Source: an uncultured Ectothiorhodospiraceae bacterium | GTDB lineage: Bacteria > Pseudomonadota > Gammaproteobacteria > Nevskiales > Oceanococcaceae | Direction: 5' to 3' | DNA length: 64,000 nucleotides | NCBI GenBank assembly: GCA_937141935.1 | Contig: CAKZQS010000018.1 | Coordinates: forward strand, 1 to 64,000 | Shown here: piece by piece, positions 10,624 through 19,222 of the stretch | Numbering within the stretch: the first letter of the stretch is position 1 | How the letters are laid out: every line of letters begins with the position of its first letter | The notes under the pieces: generated by a model | Seen by the model: only the letters and a program-made list of their open reading frames with translations | What the model was told of the DNA's origin: nothing | The model's database searches: none | Translations under genes and position numbers: made by a program

Positions 10624-12138
10624 ATGTGTGGCATCGTCGGCATGGTCGCCCACAGCGCCGTGAACCAATCCATCTACGACGCGCTGACGGTGCTGCAGCA
10701 CCGCGGCCAGGATGCCGCGGGCATCACCACCTGGGACGCGGGCGAGCTCTTCCTGCGCAAGGACAACGGCTTGGTCCGCGACGTCTTCACCAAGGAGCAC
10801 ATGCTGCGGCTGAAGGGCTCGGCCGGCATCGGCCATGTGCGCTACCCCACGGCGGGCTGCACCTCCTCGGCCGAGGCCCAGCCGCTGTATGTCAATTCGC
10901 CTTACGGCATCGCGCTGGCGCATAACGGCAACCTGACCAATGCTGCGGCGCTGCGCCAGCAGCTGTTTGTGGAGGACCGCCGGCACCTGAACACCAGCTC
11001 GGATTCCGAGGTGCTGCTGAACGTGCTGGCCACCGAGCTGGCCGACGTGGGCGGGCTGACGGTGGAAGAAGACGCCGTGTTCGAGGCCGTGCGCCGCCTG
11101 GGCGAGCGCTGCCGCGGCGCCTACGCCTGCGTGGCGCTGATCAACGGCTTTGGCGTGGTGGCCTTCCGCGACCCCATGGGCATCCGCCCGGTGGTCTACG
11201 GCCGCCGTGACAGCGAGCAGGGCCCGGAATACATGCTGGCCTCGGAGTCGGTGGCGCTGGACACGGCCGGCTTCGAGCTGATCGGTGATATCGCCCCTGG
11301 CGAGGCGGTGGCCATCCGCTTCGACGGCCGCCTGAGCCGCCGCCAGTGCATCACCCCCGGGCCCTACCGCCCCTGCCTGTTCGAGCATGTGTACCTGGCG
11401 CGGCCGGACTCGGTCATGGACGACATTTACGTCTACAAGGCGCGGCTGCGCATGGGCTCGCAGCTGGCCCGCAAGATCGAGCGCGAATGGGCCGACCACG
11501 ACATCGACGTGGTGATTCCGATTCCGGATACCAGCCGCACCGCGGCCATGCAGCTGGCCAGCGACCTGGGCGTGAAGTACCGCGAGGGCTTCATCAAGAA
11601 CCGCTACATCGGTCGCACCTTCATCATGCCGGGCCAGGCGCTGCGGCGGAAATCGGTGCGCCAGAAGCTCAACCCCATCGACATCGAGTTCGCCGGCAAG
11701 AACGTGCTGCTGGTGGATGATTCCATCGTGCGTGGCACCACCTCGCAGGAGATCATCCAGATGGCGCGCGACGCCGGCGCCCGGCGCGTGTATTTCGCCT
11801 CGGCGGCGCCGCCGGTGCGCTACCCCAATGTCTACGGCATCGACATGCCCTCGGCCGCCGAGCTGGTGGCCAACGGCCGCAGCGTGGACGAGATCGCGCA
11901 GGTGCTGGGCGCCGATCGCCTGATCTACCAGGATCTGGATGCGCTGAAGGACGCCGTGCGCCATAACCAGGCGCATGTGGAGGACTTCGAGGACTCGGTG
12001 TTCTCCGGCCATTACGTCACGGCCGACATCGACCGCGACTACCTGAGCCAGCTGGAGCTGTTCCGCAGCGACGCGGCGCGCACCGAGGGCGATTCGCCGG
12101 CCAAGCAGGTGGGCCTGCACAACGTCGGGACCGGCTGA
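10624..12138 (+). CDS. purF: Amidophosphoribosyltransferase
   Basis: PurF makes phosphoribosylamine from PRPP and glutamine, the first step of purine synthesis. The mature N-terminus would be Cys2 (MCGIVGMV), the glutaminase nucleophile, and the glutaminase domain contains [11 protein letters not shown] and GHVRYPTAG. The PRPP-binding loop [13 protein letters not shown] is at about residues 362-374. The 504 residues are of normal length and there is no propeptide. The last base of the stop is the first base of the metZ start, so the two genes are coupled. Confidence 0.97.
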   Translation: MCGIVGMVAHSAVNQSIYDALTVLQHRGQDAAGITTWDAGELFLRKDNGLVRDVFTKEHMLRLKGSAGIGHVRYPTAGCTSSAEAQPLYVNSPYGIALAHNGNLTNAAALRQQLFVEDRRHLNTSSDSEVLLNVLATELADVGGLTVEEDAVFEAVRRLGERCRGAYACVALINGFGVVAFRDPMGIRPVVYGRRDSEQGPEYMLASESVALDTAGFELIGDIAPGEAVAIRFDGRLSRRQCITPGPYRPCLFEHVYLARPDSVMDDIYVYKARLRMGSQLARKIEREWADHDIDVVIPIPDTSRTAAMQLASDLGVKYREGFIKNRYIGRTFIMPGQALRRKSVRQKLNPIDIEFAGKNVLLVDDSIVRGTTSQEIIQMARDAGARRVYFASAAPPVRYPNVYGIDMPSAAELVANGRSVDEIAQVLGADRLIYQDLDALKDAVRHNQAHVEDFEDSVFSGHYVTADIDRDYLSQLELFRSDAARTEGDSPAKQVGLHNVGTG

Positions 12139-13361
12139 TGGCCGACTCCGGGGGCGGCCCCAAGCCGCAGGCGGGCGAGGCGGCGACCTGGGGCGTACAG
12201 ACCCAGGGCATCCGCGCGGCCGATTGGCGCAGCGATGTGGGCGAGCATTCGGCGGCGATCTACGCCACCTCCTCCTTCACCTTCGCCAGCGCGGAGGAGG
12301 CCGCCGCGCGCTTTGCCGGCGAGTCGGAGGGGCCGATCTACTCGCGCTTCACCAACCCCACCGTCAGCGCCTTCGAGGCGCGGCTGGCGGCGCTGGAGGG
12401 CGGCACGCACTGCGTGGCCACGGCCTCCGGCATGGCCGCCATCATGAGCACCTGTTTTGCGCTGCTCAGTGCCGGCGATCACCTGCTGGCCGCGGAAGGC
12501 CTGTTCGGCTCGACCACCGGTTTTCTGTGCAACCACCTCGCGCGCTTCGGCATCGACATCACGCTGGTCGACCCCGCCGACACGCAGGCCTGGGAACAGG
12601 CCATGCGCCCGCAAACGCGCATGCTGCTGGTGGAGAGCCCGACCAATCCGCTCTGTGAGCTGGCCGACATCGCCGCGCTGGCGCGGATCGCGCACGAGGG
12701 CGGCGCCACGCTGGTGGTCGACAACTGCTTCTGCACGCCGGCGCTGCAAAAGCCGCTGGCGCTGGGCGCCGATCTGGTCATCCACTCGGCCACCAAGTTC
12801 CTGGACGGTCAGGGGCGCTGCGTGGGCGGCGCCGTGGTCGGCGATGCCCAGCGCGTGGGTGAGCAGGTCTTTGGCTTTATGCGCAGCGCCGGGCCCTGTC
12901 TGTCGCCCTTCAACGCCTGGGTGTTCCTGAAGGGCCTGGAAACGCTGGATTTGCGCATGCGCGCGCACAGCGCCAGTGCCGCGCATCTGGCCGCCTGGCT
13001 GGAGCGCCAGCCCGGCGTGGAGCGGGTGTATTACACCGGGCTGGAGTCGCATCCGCAGCATGCGCTGGCCTGCCGCCAGCAGAGCGGCCACGGCGCCATT
13101 GTGGCCTTCGAGCTGGAGGGCGGCAGCGCGCGCGCCTTCCGCTTCGTCAACGCGCTGCGGCTGGCCTCGATTACCGCCAACCTGGGCGATACGCGTACCA
13201 CCGTGACCCACCCGGCCAGCACCACGCATTACCGCATTGGCGCTCAGGCGCGGGCGCAGGCGGGGATCTCGGATTCGCTGCTGCGGCTGTCGATAGGCCT
13301 GGAAGACGTGGCCGACCTCGAGGCGGATCTGGATCAGGCCCTGGCCGCCAGCCAGGCGTGA
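12138..13361 (+). CDS. metZ: O-succinylhomoserine sulfhydrylase
   Basis: This Cys/Met-metabolism PLP enzyme makes homocysteine directly from O-succinylhomoserine and sulfide. Seen are YSRFTNPTV, the GTHCVATASGMAAI segment and IHSATKFLDGQG, whose Lys220 forms the Schiff base. The 407 residues and the position directly after purF match metZ of Pseudomonas rather than metB, but cystathionine gamma-synthase cannot be excluded by motif alone. The stop overlaps the next start by four bases. Confidence 0.93.
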   Translation: MADSGGGPKPQAGEAATWGVQTQGIRAADWRSDVGEHSAAIYATSSFTFASAEEAAARFAGESEGPIYSRFTNPTVSAFEARLAALEGGTHCVATASGMAAIMSTCFALLSAGDHLLAAEGLFGSTTGFLCNHLARFGIDITLVDPADTQAWEQAMRPQTRMLLVESPTNPLCELADIAALARIAHEGGATLVVDNCFCTPALQKPLALGADLVIHSATKFLDGQGRCVGGAVVGDAQRVGEQVFGFMRSAGPCLSPFNAWVFLKGLETLDLRMRAHSASAAHLAAWLERQPGVERVYYTGLESHPQHALACRQQSGHGAIVAFELEGGSARAFRFVNALRLASITANLGDTRTTVTHPASTTHYRIGAQARAQAGISDSLLRLSIGLEDVADLEADLDQALAASQA

Positions 13362-14137
13362 GCATCGCCGCGCTGCAGGCCGCCTGGGCGGCCCGCGACC
13401 CGCAGGAGAAATGCGCCCGGGTGCAGGCGCTGCCGCCGGCGCTTGATCTCGCCGCGGAGGCGCCCCCCACGGCGCTGGGCCGCCCGGGTCGGCCCGCGCA
13501 GCCCGCGTTACTGCCGCCGCACCAAGTGCCGCGCCGCCGGCTGGGCAGCGCGACGGGTCGCGTGGCCCTGCTGCACGCCATCGCCCACATCGAGTTCAAC
13601 GCCATCAACCTCGCGCTGGACGCGGTGCTGCGCTTCGGGTCGCGGATGCCCGCGGATTTCGCCGCGGACTGGCTCAGCGTGGCCCGCGACGAGGCGCGCC
13701 ACTACACCATGCTGCGCGCGCGGCTTAAGGTGCATGGCGCCGACTATGGCGAGCTGCCCGCGCATGACGGGCTCTGGGAGGCTGCCGAAAAAACCGCCGA
13801 CGACGTGCTGGCGCGCATGGCGCTGGTGCCGCGCGTGCTCGAGGCCCGCGGCCTGGACGTAACGCCCGGCATGATCGCGCGCCTGGAGGCCGTCGACGCC
13901 CAGGCCGAGGCCGACTGCCTGCGCGTGATCCTGGCCGAGGAGGTGCGCCACGTCGAGATCGGCACCCGCTGGTTCGACTGGCTGTGCCAGCGCCGCGGCC
14001 TGGAGCGCGTGGCCACCTTCCATGCGCTGCTCGCCGAGCACGCCCCCGGCGCCCGCCATGCCGGCCCGCACAACCATGCCGCCCGCGCCGAGGCGGGTTT
14101 TCTGCGCGTGGAATACCTGCCCGAAGGGGTGGACTAG
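13358..14137 (+). CDS. DUF455 ferritin-like protein
   Basis: The 259-residue protein (GTG start inside the metZ stop) matches the DUF455 family of ferritin-like four-helix proteins of unknown reaction. Conserved acid/histidine pairs are visible in AHIEFNAINLALD, ARDEARHYTMLR and EEVRHVEIGTRWFDW, the spacing expected for a di-metal centre. It may end the long plus-strand operon: its stop overlaps the convergent lpxH stop by four bases. A role in metal-dependent oxidation is inference. Confidence 0.85.
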   Translation: MSIAALQAAWAARDPQEKCARVQALPPALDLAAEAPPTALGRPGRPAQPALLPPHQVPRRRLGSATGRVALLHAIAHIEFNAINLALDAVLRFGSRMPADFAADWLSVARDEARHYTMLRARLKVHGADYGELPAHDGLWEAAEKTADDVLARMALVPRVLEARGLDVTPGMIARLEAVDAQAEADCLRVILAEEVRHVEIGTRWFDWLCQRRGLERVATFHALLAEHAPGARHAGPHNHAARAEAGFLRVEYLPEGVD

Positions 14138-14862
14138 GGCCGCCAGCCCGCCAGGGTGCGAAAGCTGAAGTCCTCGTCGCACTGCTGCAGCCAGCCATGG
14201 CTGCCGGGCTCGCCGGGGCGCCAGTCGGGCAGCACGTAGCGCAGGCCGCGGCGATGCGCGTGGCGTGCGGGGCGGTGGGTGTGGCCGTGGACCAGCACGT
14301 CGGCCCGCTCGCGCCGCAGCGCGCGCTCGGCGGCGCGCGGGTCGGCGTCGGTGATCGCCTGGACCTCCGCGCGCTGGCCCCGCTCGGCGCTGCGCGCACG
14401 GATGCGCGCGGCCAGGTTGGCCCGCCAGCCGCGCGGGCTGTGCAGGAATAGCCACTGCAGCCAGCGCTGGCGCACCAGGCGGCGGTAGCGCTGGTACTCG
14501 CGGTCGGCGGTGCACAGGCTGTCGCCGTGCAACAGCAGCACGCGCGGCCGGCCGGGCAGGCGCACCGGCTCGCGGTGCAGCCGCAGGCCGGCGGCGCGCG
14601 CAAAGGCGGCGCCGCAGAGAAAATCCCGATTGCCGGGCAGGAAATGCACGGCCGCGGTTTCGCTCAGCCGGGCCAGGGCCTCGATCTCCCGCGGGTAGGT
14701 TTCCAGCCCCACGTCGTCGCCGACCCAGTATTCGAAGAGGTCGCCGAGAATCCAGACTTCATCGGCCTCGGCGGCCGGGCCGCGGCACCAGCGCGCGAAG
14801 GCCCGCGACAGGGCCGGGTGCTCCGGCCCCAGGTGCAGATCGGACAGGTACAGCCGCTGCAC
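14134..14862 (-). CDS. lpxH: UDP-2,3-diacylglucosamine diphosphatase
   Basis: LpxH hydrolyses UDP-2,3-diacylglucosamine to lipid X in lipid A synthesis, at the inner face of the membrane. The 242-residue metallophosphoesterase has the metal ligands in YLSDLHLG (Asp8, His10), ILGDLFEYW (Asp41), LPGNRDF and a C-terminal VHGHTHRPA. It lies eight bases behind the cyclophilin gene, as in many gammaproteobacteria. Presence of lpxH shows a normal lipopolysaccharide outer membrane. Confidence 0.96.
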   Translation of the reverse strand: MQRLYLSDLHLGPEHPALSRAFARWCRGPAAEADEVWILGDLFEYWVGDDVGLETYPREIEALARLSETAAVHFLPGNRDFLCGAAFARAAGLRLHREPVRLPGRPRVLLLHGDSLCTADREYQRYRRLVRQRWLQWLFLHSPRGWRANLAARIRARSAERGQRAEVQAITDADPRAAERALRRERADVLVHGHTHRPARHAHRRGLRYVLPDWRPGEPGSHGWLQQCDEDFSFRTLAGWRP

Positions 14863-14870
14863 GCGCGGGC

Positions 14871-15539
14871 TCAGTCGCTGGAGCCGGAGCCCTCGCTGGC
14901 CTCATCCGGGGCGGCGTCGCTGGCGGCCGCCGCCTGGTCCTCCGGTGCGGCGCCCGCGTCCGCCGCCGGCTTCTCGACGCGCTCGATGCCGCGGATCAGC
15001 ACCGTCTGCGTGGGCACGTCGCTGCGAAAAGGCCCATCCGCGCCGGTGGGGATCGCGGCGATGGCGTCGACGACGTCCATCCCTTCGGTCACCTGACCGA
15101 ACACGGCATAACCCCAGCCGCGCGTCGTTTCGCTGGTGTGGTCCAGATAGGGGTTGTCGGCGTGGTTGATGAAGAACTGGGCCGTGGCCGAATGCGGGTC
15201 GCGGGTGCGCGCCATCGCGATGCTGCCGCGCACGTTCTTCAGGCCGTTGTTGGCCTCGTTGCGCAGCGCGTCGCCGGTGGGCCGGCGGCTGTAGGCGGCG
15301 TCAAAACCGCCGCCCTGGATCATGAAGCCCGGGATCACGCGGTGGAAAATGGTGCCTTCGTAGTAGTCCTGCTCGACATAGCGCAGGAAGTTGGCAACGG
15401 TTTCCGGGGCCTTGGCCTCGTCGAGTTCAACGACGATGGGCCCGAGGCTGGTGTCGATGCGGATCGTGGGTTCGGCCATGGCAAGGGGGGACAGGGTCAG
15501 CAGGGCGGCGCTAGCCAGCGAGCGTAGCAGCGGGGTCAT
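14871..15539 (-). CDS. Periplasmic cyclophilin-type peptidyl-prolyl cis-trans isomerase
   Basis: The ATG at 15539 was chosen because it begins a clean signal peptide (MTPLLRSLASAALLTLSPLAMA, cleavage after AMA, residue 22); an upstream start at 15581 would put 14 basic residues before it. The cyclophilin core is complete: IFHRVIPGFMIQGG, ANNGLKNVRGSIAMAR, ATAQFFINHADN and GYAVFGQVTEGMDVVD. A 40-residue Ala/Asp/Glu-rich tail follows the domain and is not typical. The start lies inside the 3' end of dusA (29-base overlap). It is PpiA-like by location signal. Confidence 0.9.
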   Translation of the reverse strand: MTPLLRSLASAALLTLSPLAMAEPTIRIDTSLGPIVVELDEAKAPETVANFLRYVEQDYYEGTIFHRVIPGFMIQGGGFDAAYSRRPTGDALRNEANNGLKNVRGSIAMARTRDPHSATAQFFINHADNPYLDHTSETTRGWGYAVFGQVTEGMDVVDAIAAIPTGADGPFRSDVPTQTVLIRGIERVEKPAADAGAAPEDQAAAASDAAPDEASEGSGSSD

Positions 15540-16548
15540 CAATGGTCTCCAGTGCGCGGGGCAGGGCCGCCAGCGCTTCATCCAGCGCTTGCAGGCCTTC
15601 GCCCGGTGCGAGGGGTTGGGACAGGCGGCGGCGCCAGTGCTTGGCGCCGGGCTCGCCGTTGTACAGGCCGAGTATATGGCGGATCAGGTGGCGCGCGGGT
15701 CGGCCCGCCGCCTCGTGTGCGGCCAGCAGTGGCCGCAGCGCTTCGACCACGGCATCGCGGCTGGGTTGCGGCGCGGGCTGGCCAAAGAACTGCGGGTCGA
15801 CCTGGGCCAGCAGCCAGGGGTTCTGGTACGCGGCGCGGCCCAGCATCACGCCGTCGAGATGGCCGGCGGCCATCTCGGCCTGCGCCGTGGCGAGATCCGC
15901 CAGGCCGCCGTTGAGCACGATGCGCAGCTGCGGGAAGGCCGCCTTCAGGGCGCGGACCCGGCCGTAGTCCAGTGGCGGCACCTCGCGGTTCTGCTTGGGC
16001 GACAGGCCCTGCAGCCAGGCCTTGCGCGCATGCACCAGCACCGTGCCGCAGCCCGCCTCGGCAATCGCCTCGACGAAGTGCAGCAGCCGCTCCTGGCAGT
16101 CCACATCATCCACGCCCAGCCGGCACTTGACCGTGACCGGCAGGGACACGGCCGCGTGCATGGCCGCCACGCCCTCTGCAACCCGCTCGGGCTCCTTCAT
16201 CAGGCAGGCGCCAAAGCGGCCGTTCTGCACACGGTCGGAGGGGCAGCCGCAGTTGAGGTTGATCTCGTCATAGCCCCAGTCGGCGCCCATGCGGGCCGCA
16301 CGGGCCAGGTCGCTGGGCTCGCTGCCGCCAAGCTGCAGCGCCACCGGGTGTTCGCTGGCATCGAAGTCCAGGTGCCGGGCCGCGTCGCCATGCAGCAGCG
16401 CGCCGGTGGTCACCATCTCGGTGTACAGGCGCGCACGCCGGCTGAGCAGGCGGTGGAAGCGCCGACACTCGGAAGTCGTCCAGTCCAGCATGGGCGCTAC
16501 GCAGAAACGCCAGTCTGGAGAAGGGGTTGTGGCAATAATCTCAGACAA
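15511..16548 (-). CDS. dusA: tRNA dihydrouridine(20/20a) synthase
   Basis: DusA reduces U20 and U20a in tRNA using FMN. The fold is recognised from FCVAPMLDWTTSECRRF, the catalytic-cysteine motif NLNCGCPSDRVQNGRFGACLM, the VLVHARKAWLQGLSPKQNREVPPL segment typical of DusA, and LNGGL. No ATG suits the start. TTG 16548 gives MSEIIATTPSPDWRF and 345 residues, close to the family; the open frame further upstream (to 16704) reads Arg/Pro-rich and is not DusA-like. Start position is uncertain. Confidence 0.92.
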   Translation of the reverse strand: MSEIIATTPSPDWRFCVAPMLDWTTSECRRFHRLLSRRARLYTEMVTTGALLHGDAARHLDFDASEHPVALQLGGSEPSDLARAARMGADWGYDEINLNCGCPSDRVQNGRFGACLMKEPERVAEGVAAMHAAVSLPVTVKCRLGVDDVDCQERLLHFVEAIAEAGCGTVLVHARKAWLQGLSPKQNREVPPLDYGRVRALKAAFPQLRIVLNGGLADLATAQAEMAAGHLDGVMLGRAAYQNPWLLAQVDPQFFGQPAPQPSRDAVVEALRPLLAAHEAAGRPARHLIRHILGLYNGEPGAKHWRRRLSQPLAPGEGLQALDEALAALPRALETIDDPAATLAG

Positions 16549-16777
16549 GATCGAGAAATATGAATAATGAGAAAACGCTTCAGGACTCGCGCCCAAGCGG
16601 CTGTACCTACGAGAGAAAGACGAGGAGCCCCGCTTCCGCGGGCGCGGCGGGCCGGGGCGGGCTCGCGGCCGCCCGATGCAGGCCGATCCGGCTTGGCGCG
16701 CCATGCGGCGGCGCCTATTGTACGGAACCCGATTCCGCCCCCGAGCCGAGGCTGCTCATGTGGATGGTTCTGAGCCG
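16549..16777. other. Divergent intergenic region between dusA and the hydrolase gene
   Basis: These 229 bases separate dusA (-) from the hydrolase (+). The part next to dusA (16549-16580) is unusually A/T-rich for the window (AAATATGAATAATGAGAAAA) and may hold the dusA promoter. TATTGT at about 16717 could serve as a weak -10 for the plus-strand gene. No RNA gene or repeat is seen. Confidence 0.35.
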
Positions 16778-17602
16778 ATGTGGCCGATGCTGATTGCCGC
16801 CGGCCTGCTGCTGACGCTTGGCGCACTGGCCTGGAGTGCCCAGGGCCTGCTGCTGTATCCGGCGCCCGTGGCGACGCCGCCGACGGCCGCCGATGTGGCG
16901 CCCGCGCAACTGGTGGCGCTGCCGCCCAGCTATGCGCTGTACCTGCCGGCCCCCGGCGCCGCCGCGGACCGCCCGGCGCCGCTGATGATTTTTGCCCACG
17001 GCAACGCCGAAGCGGCGGTGCAATGGCTGCCCGAGGTCGAGGCGCTGCACGAGGCCGGGCTGAGCCTGCTGCTGCTGGAATACCCGGGCTATGCGGGCGC
17101 GGAGGGGCGGCCGGACCGGCGCAGCCTGCGCGCCGTGGCGCTGGCCGCTCACGACTGGGCGCGGGCGCAGCCGGCGGTGGACCCGGAGCGCATCGTGGCC
17201 TACGGGCGCTCGCTGGGTGGCGGCGTGGTGGCGGAGCTGGCGGCGGCGCGGCCCTTGGCGGCACTGGGGCTGGAGTCCAGTTTTGCCAGCCTGCCGCGGC
17301 TGGTCAGCGAGCTGGGCTGGCCGAGTTGGCTGCTGCGCGACCGCTTCGTGCCCGAGCAGGCCCTGGCGGACTTCGCCGCGCCGGTGCTGCTGATCCATGG
17401 GCGGCGCGACGAAGTGATTGGCATCGGCCATGCGCACAGCCTGCGGGCCATGCTGCCGCAGGCCCAGTTGCTGGAGCTGGATTGCGGCCACAACGACTGC
17501 CCACGGCCCTGGCCGGCCTGGCTCGCGCTCCTGGCCGAGGCCGGCGTGCTGCCTCTCGCGCCGCCAGACGCCGCATCGGCGGAGGGGAATGCGCGGCGGT
17601 GA
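16778..17602 (+). CDS. Membrane-anchored alpha/beta hydrolase
   Basis: From ATG 16778 the 274-residue protein has an N-terminal hydrophobic anchor (MLIAAGLLLTLGALAW) and an alpha/beta-hydrolase domain: oxyanion region FAHGNAE, nucleophile elbow AYGRSLGGG, acid LIHGRRDEVIG and histidine LDCGHNDCP. It resembles the BEM46/ABHD13-like hydrolases. The substrate cannot be told. An upstream in-frame start at 16676 is possible but adds an Arg-rich stretch. It is convergent with the PAS sensor gene. Confidence 0.82.
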   Translation: MWPMLIAAGLLLTLGALAWSAQGLLLYPAPVATPPTAADVAPAQLVALPPSYALYLPAPGAAADRPAPLMIFAHGNAEAAVQWLPEVEALHEAGLSLLLLEYPGYAGAEGRPDRRSLRAVALAAHDWARAQPAVDPERIVAYGRSLGGGVVAELAAARPLAALGLESSFASLPRLVSELGWPSWLLRDRFVPEQALADFAAPVLLIHGRRDEVIGIGHAHSLRAMLPQAQLLELDCGHNDCPRPWPAWLALLAEAGVLPLAPPDAASAEGNARR

Positions 17603-17635
17603 GTGTGCGCCCGGAATGGCGCGCGCCGGCGTCGC

Positions 17636-17677
17636 TGACCGGGCGTCATTGACCAGGCCTCGCTGACCAGGCCTCGC
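17636..17677. repeat. Three 14-bp tandem units in the hydrolase/PAS-sensor gap
   Basis: TGACCAGGCCTCGC occurs at 17650-17663 and 17664-17677, preceded by a degenerate copy TGACCGGGCGTCAT at 17636-17649. The repeat fills the gap between two convergent genes. Confidence 0.7.
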
Positions 17678-17694
17678 TGAGCTGGCGGCGTCGA

Positions 17695-19218
17695 TCAGGC
17701 GCTGCGGGCGCTGCTGCTTTCCGCCGGTTGGGCGCGCTCGGGCAGGCCCAGCGCCAGGATGAAGACGCCCTCCTGCGCCAGCACGCGGCTGTGCAGCCAG
17801 GTCATCTGCTCGGCGCTGGCATCCACGCAGCGCACCGGCCCGCTGTGCTCGTGCGTGCTGCGACGGCCCGAAATCAGGTCCACGAAGATGTGCGCCGCCT
17901 CGCGCGATTGGCGCGGGTCGTCGAGCAGGTCCAGAAAGTTCATGCGCCGCAGTTCAGATTCGCTGTAGCCGAGCAGGTGCCCGGTAAAGCGGTTCACCCG
18001 CATGATGCGCCCCTCGCCGGAGAGCATCAGGATCGCGATCGGCGCCGTCGACAGGATTTTTTCGTTGAGGTTCTGCGAGCGGCGCAGCTCGGCGACGTTT
18101 TCCGCCAGGGCCTTGTTGCGCCGGCTGACGGTCAGCTCCAGCGCCTCCAGCTGGTCGGCGAGGCTGACGGCCAGGCCTTCGAGCAGGTCGATTTCGGTGG
18201 GCCAGCGGCGGTGGCGGTGCTCGTGCCCGATCAGCGCCCGCGCCGGGTCATAGGCGCGGTCGGCCAGCAGTGGCAGCGCCCGGGCCAGCCGGCGCAACTG
18301 GTTCATGGGCCGGTTGAGAATCACATAACCCAGCACCAGCGTTACGGCCAGGGCCGTCAGGCTGGAGAGCAGCGTTTGCCGCAGCTCGGCCGCCGCATGG
18401 GCCAACCGGTCGCGCTCGTCCTCGACGATGACCACATAGCCCTCGCCAACGCCGCCAAAGCGCGACCAGGGCGTGCTGCTGGCGCGAAAGCCCGTGTCGG
18501 GCGGGGGCAGGGCGCGGCCCTGCTGCAGCGGCGCCAAGCCGTGTTCGGCGATCAGCCGTTGCAGGCGCTCGCGGTTGCGCGGCGCGTCGCTCAGGGCGGC
18601 CAGGCGCAGGCCGGGGCTGTCGGCGCGGCGGCCGTAGAGCGCGATGTCGGCGCCGGTCAGCGTGCTGAACTCCAGCACGACGTCGGCCATGCGGGTGGCC
18701 AGCACCATCAGGCGCTGCCGGCCCTGCGGCCCCAGGCTGGGCACCAGCGCGTATTGCGCGCAATAGGTCTGGCAGATCAGGAAGGTATCCGGCCGCTCCT
18801 CGCGCAGCGCGACGCGTACGCGCTCCTCGAGCTCGGCCGGGGGGCGCTCGGCCACATCCGAGCGGCCGGTCAGCAGCCAGCTGCCATCGGAATCCAGCAG
18901 GCCCAGCACCAGCAGGTCCAGCTCCAGCTGCAGCACCGCCCATTGCTGCTGCAGGGCCTCGCTTTGATCCAGCGCGTCCACCAGGTTGGGCACGATGGTG
19001 CCGATACGCTGCAGCCGGGTCGCCGAGCTTTCCAGCAGCCGTTCCAGCGCGCGCAGGTGCTGGGCGCGCTCGCTGGCGCGGGCGGCCTCCAGGGCCTGCT
19101 CGCGCTCATAGATCTGAAAGCTCAGCAGGCCGCCGTTGACCACCAGCAGCGCCAGCCCCAGCAGGGCCAGCATCTTCCATTTCAGGGAGACCCGGGAGCG
19201 GGGCGCCGTCGCCGTCAT
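17695..19218 (-). CDS. Transmembrane sensor with periplasmic domain and PAS domain, no output domain
   Basis: The 507 residues are laid out as a membrane span (15-33), a periplasmic sensing domain (about 34-283) with a Cys-Gln-Thr-Tyr-Cys motif (Cys149, Cys153), a second span (284-301), a helical linker (about 342-385) and a PAS domain (about 385-490; LSTAPIAILMLSGEGRIMRVN, HLLGYSESELRRMNF). The protein then stops: no histidine kinase, GGDEF, EAL or methyl-accepting part is present. It is the third gene of a minus-strand operon, four bases behind the barrel gene. It most likely signals through another protein; the GGDEF-EAL gene at 20954 is the obvious candidate. Confidence 0.8.
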   Translation of the reverse strand: MTATAPRSRVSLKWKMLALLGLALLVVNGGLLSFQIYEREQALEAARASERAQHLRALERLLESSATRLQRIGTIVPNLVDALDQSEALQQQWAVLQLELDLLVLGLLDSDGSWLLTGRSDVAERPPAELEERVRVALREERPDTFLICQTYCAQYALVPSLGPQGRQRLMVLATRMADVVLEFSTLTGADIALYGRRADSPGLRLAALSDAPRNRERLQRLIAEHGLAPLQQGRALPPPDTGFRASSTPWSRFGGVGEGYVVIVEDERDRLAHAAAELRQTLLSSLTALAVTLVLGYVILNRPMNQLRRLARALPLLADRAYDPARALIGHEHRHRRWPTEIDLLEGLAVSLADQLEALELTVSRRNKALAENVAELRRSQNLNEKILSTAPIAILMLSGEGRIMRVNRFTGHLLGYSESELRRMNFLDLLDDPRQSREAAHIFVDLISGRRSTHEHSGPVRCVDASAEQMTWLHSRVLAQEGVFILALGLPERAQPAESSSARSA

Positions 19219-19222
19219 GCGC

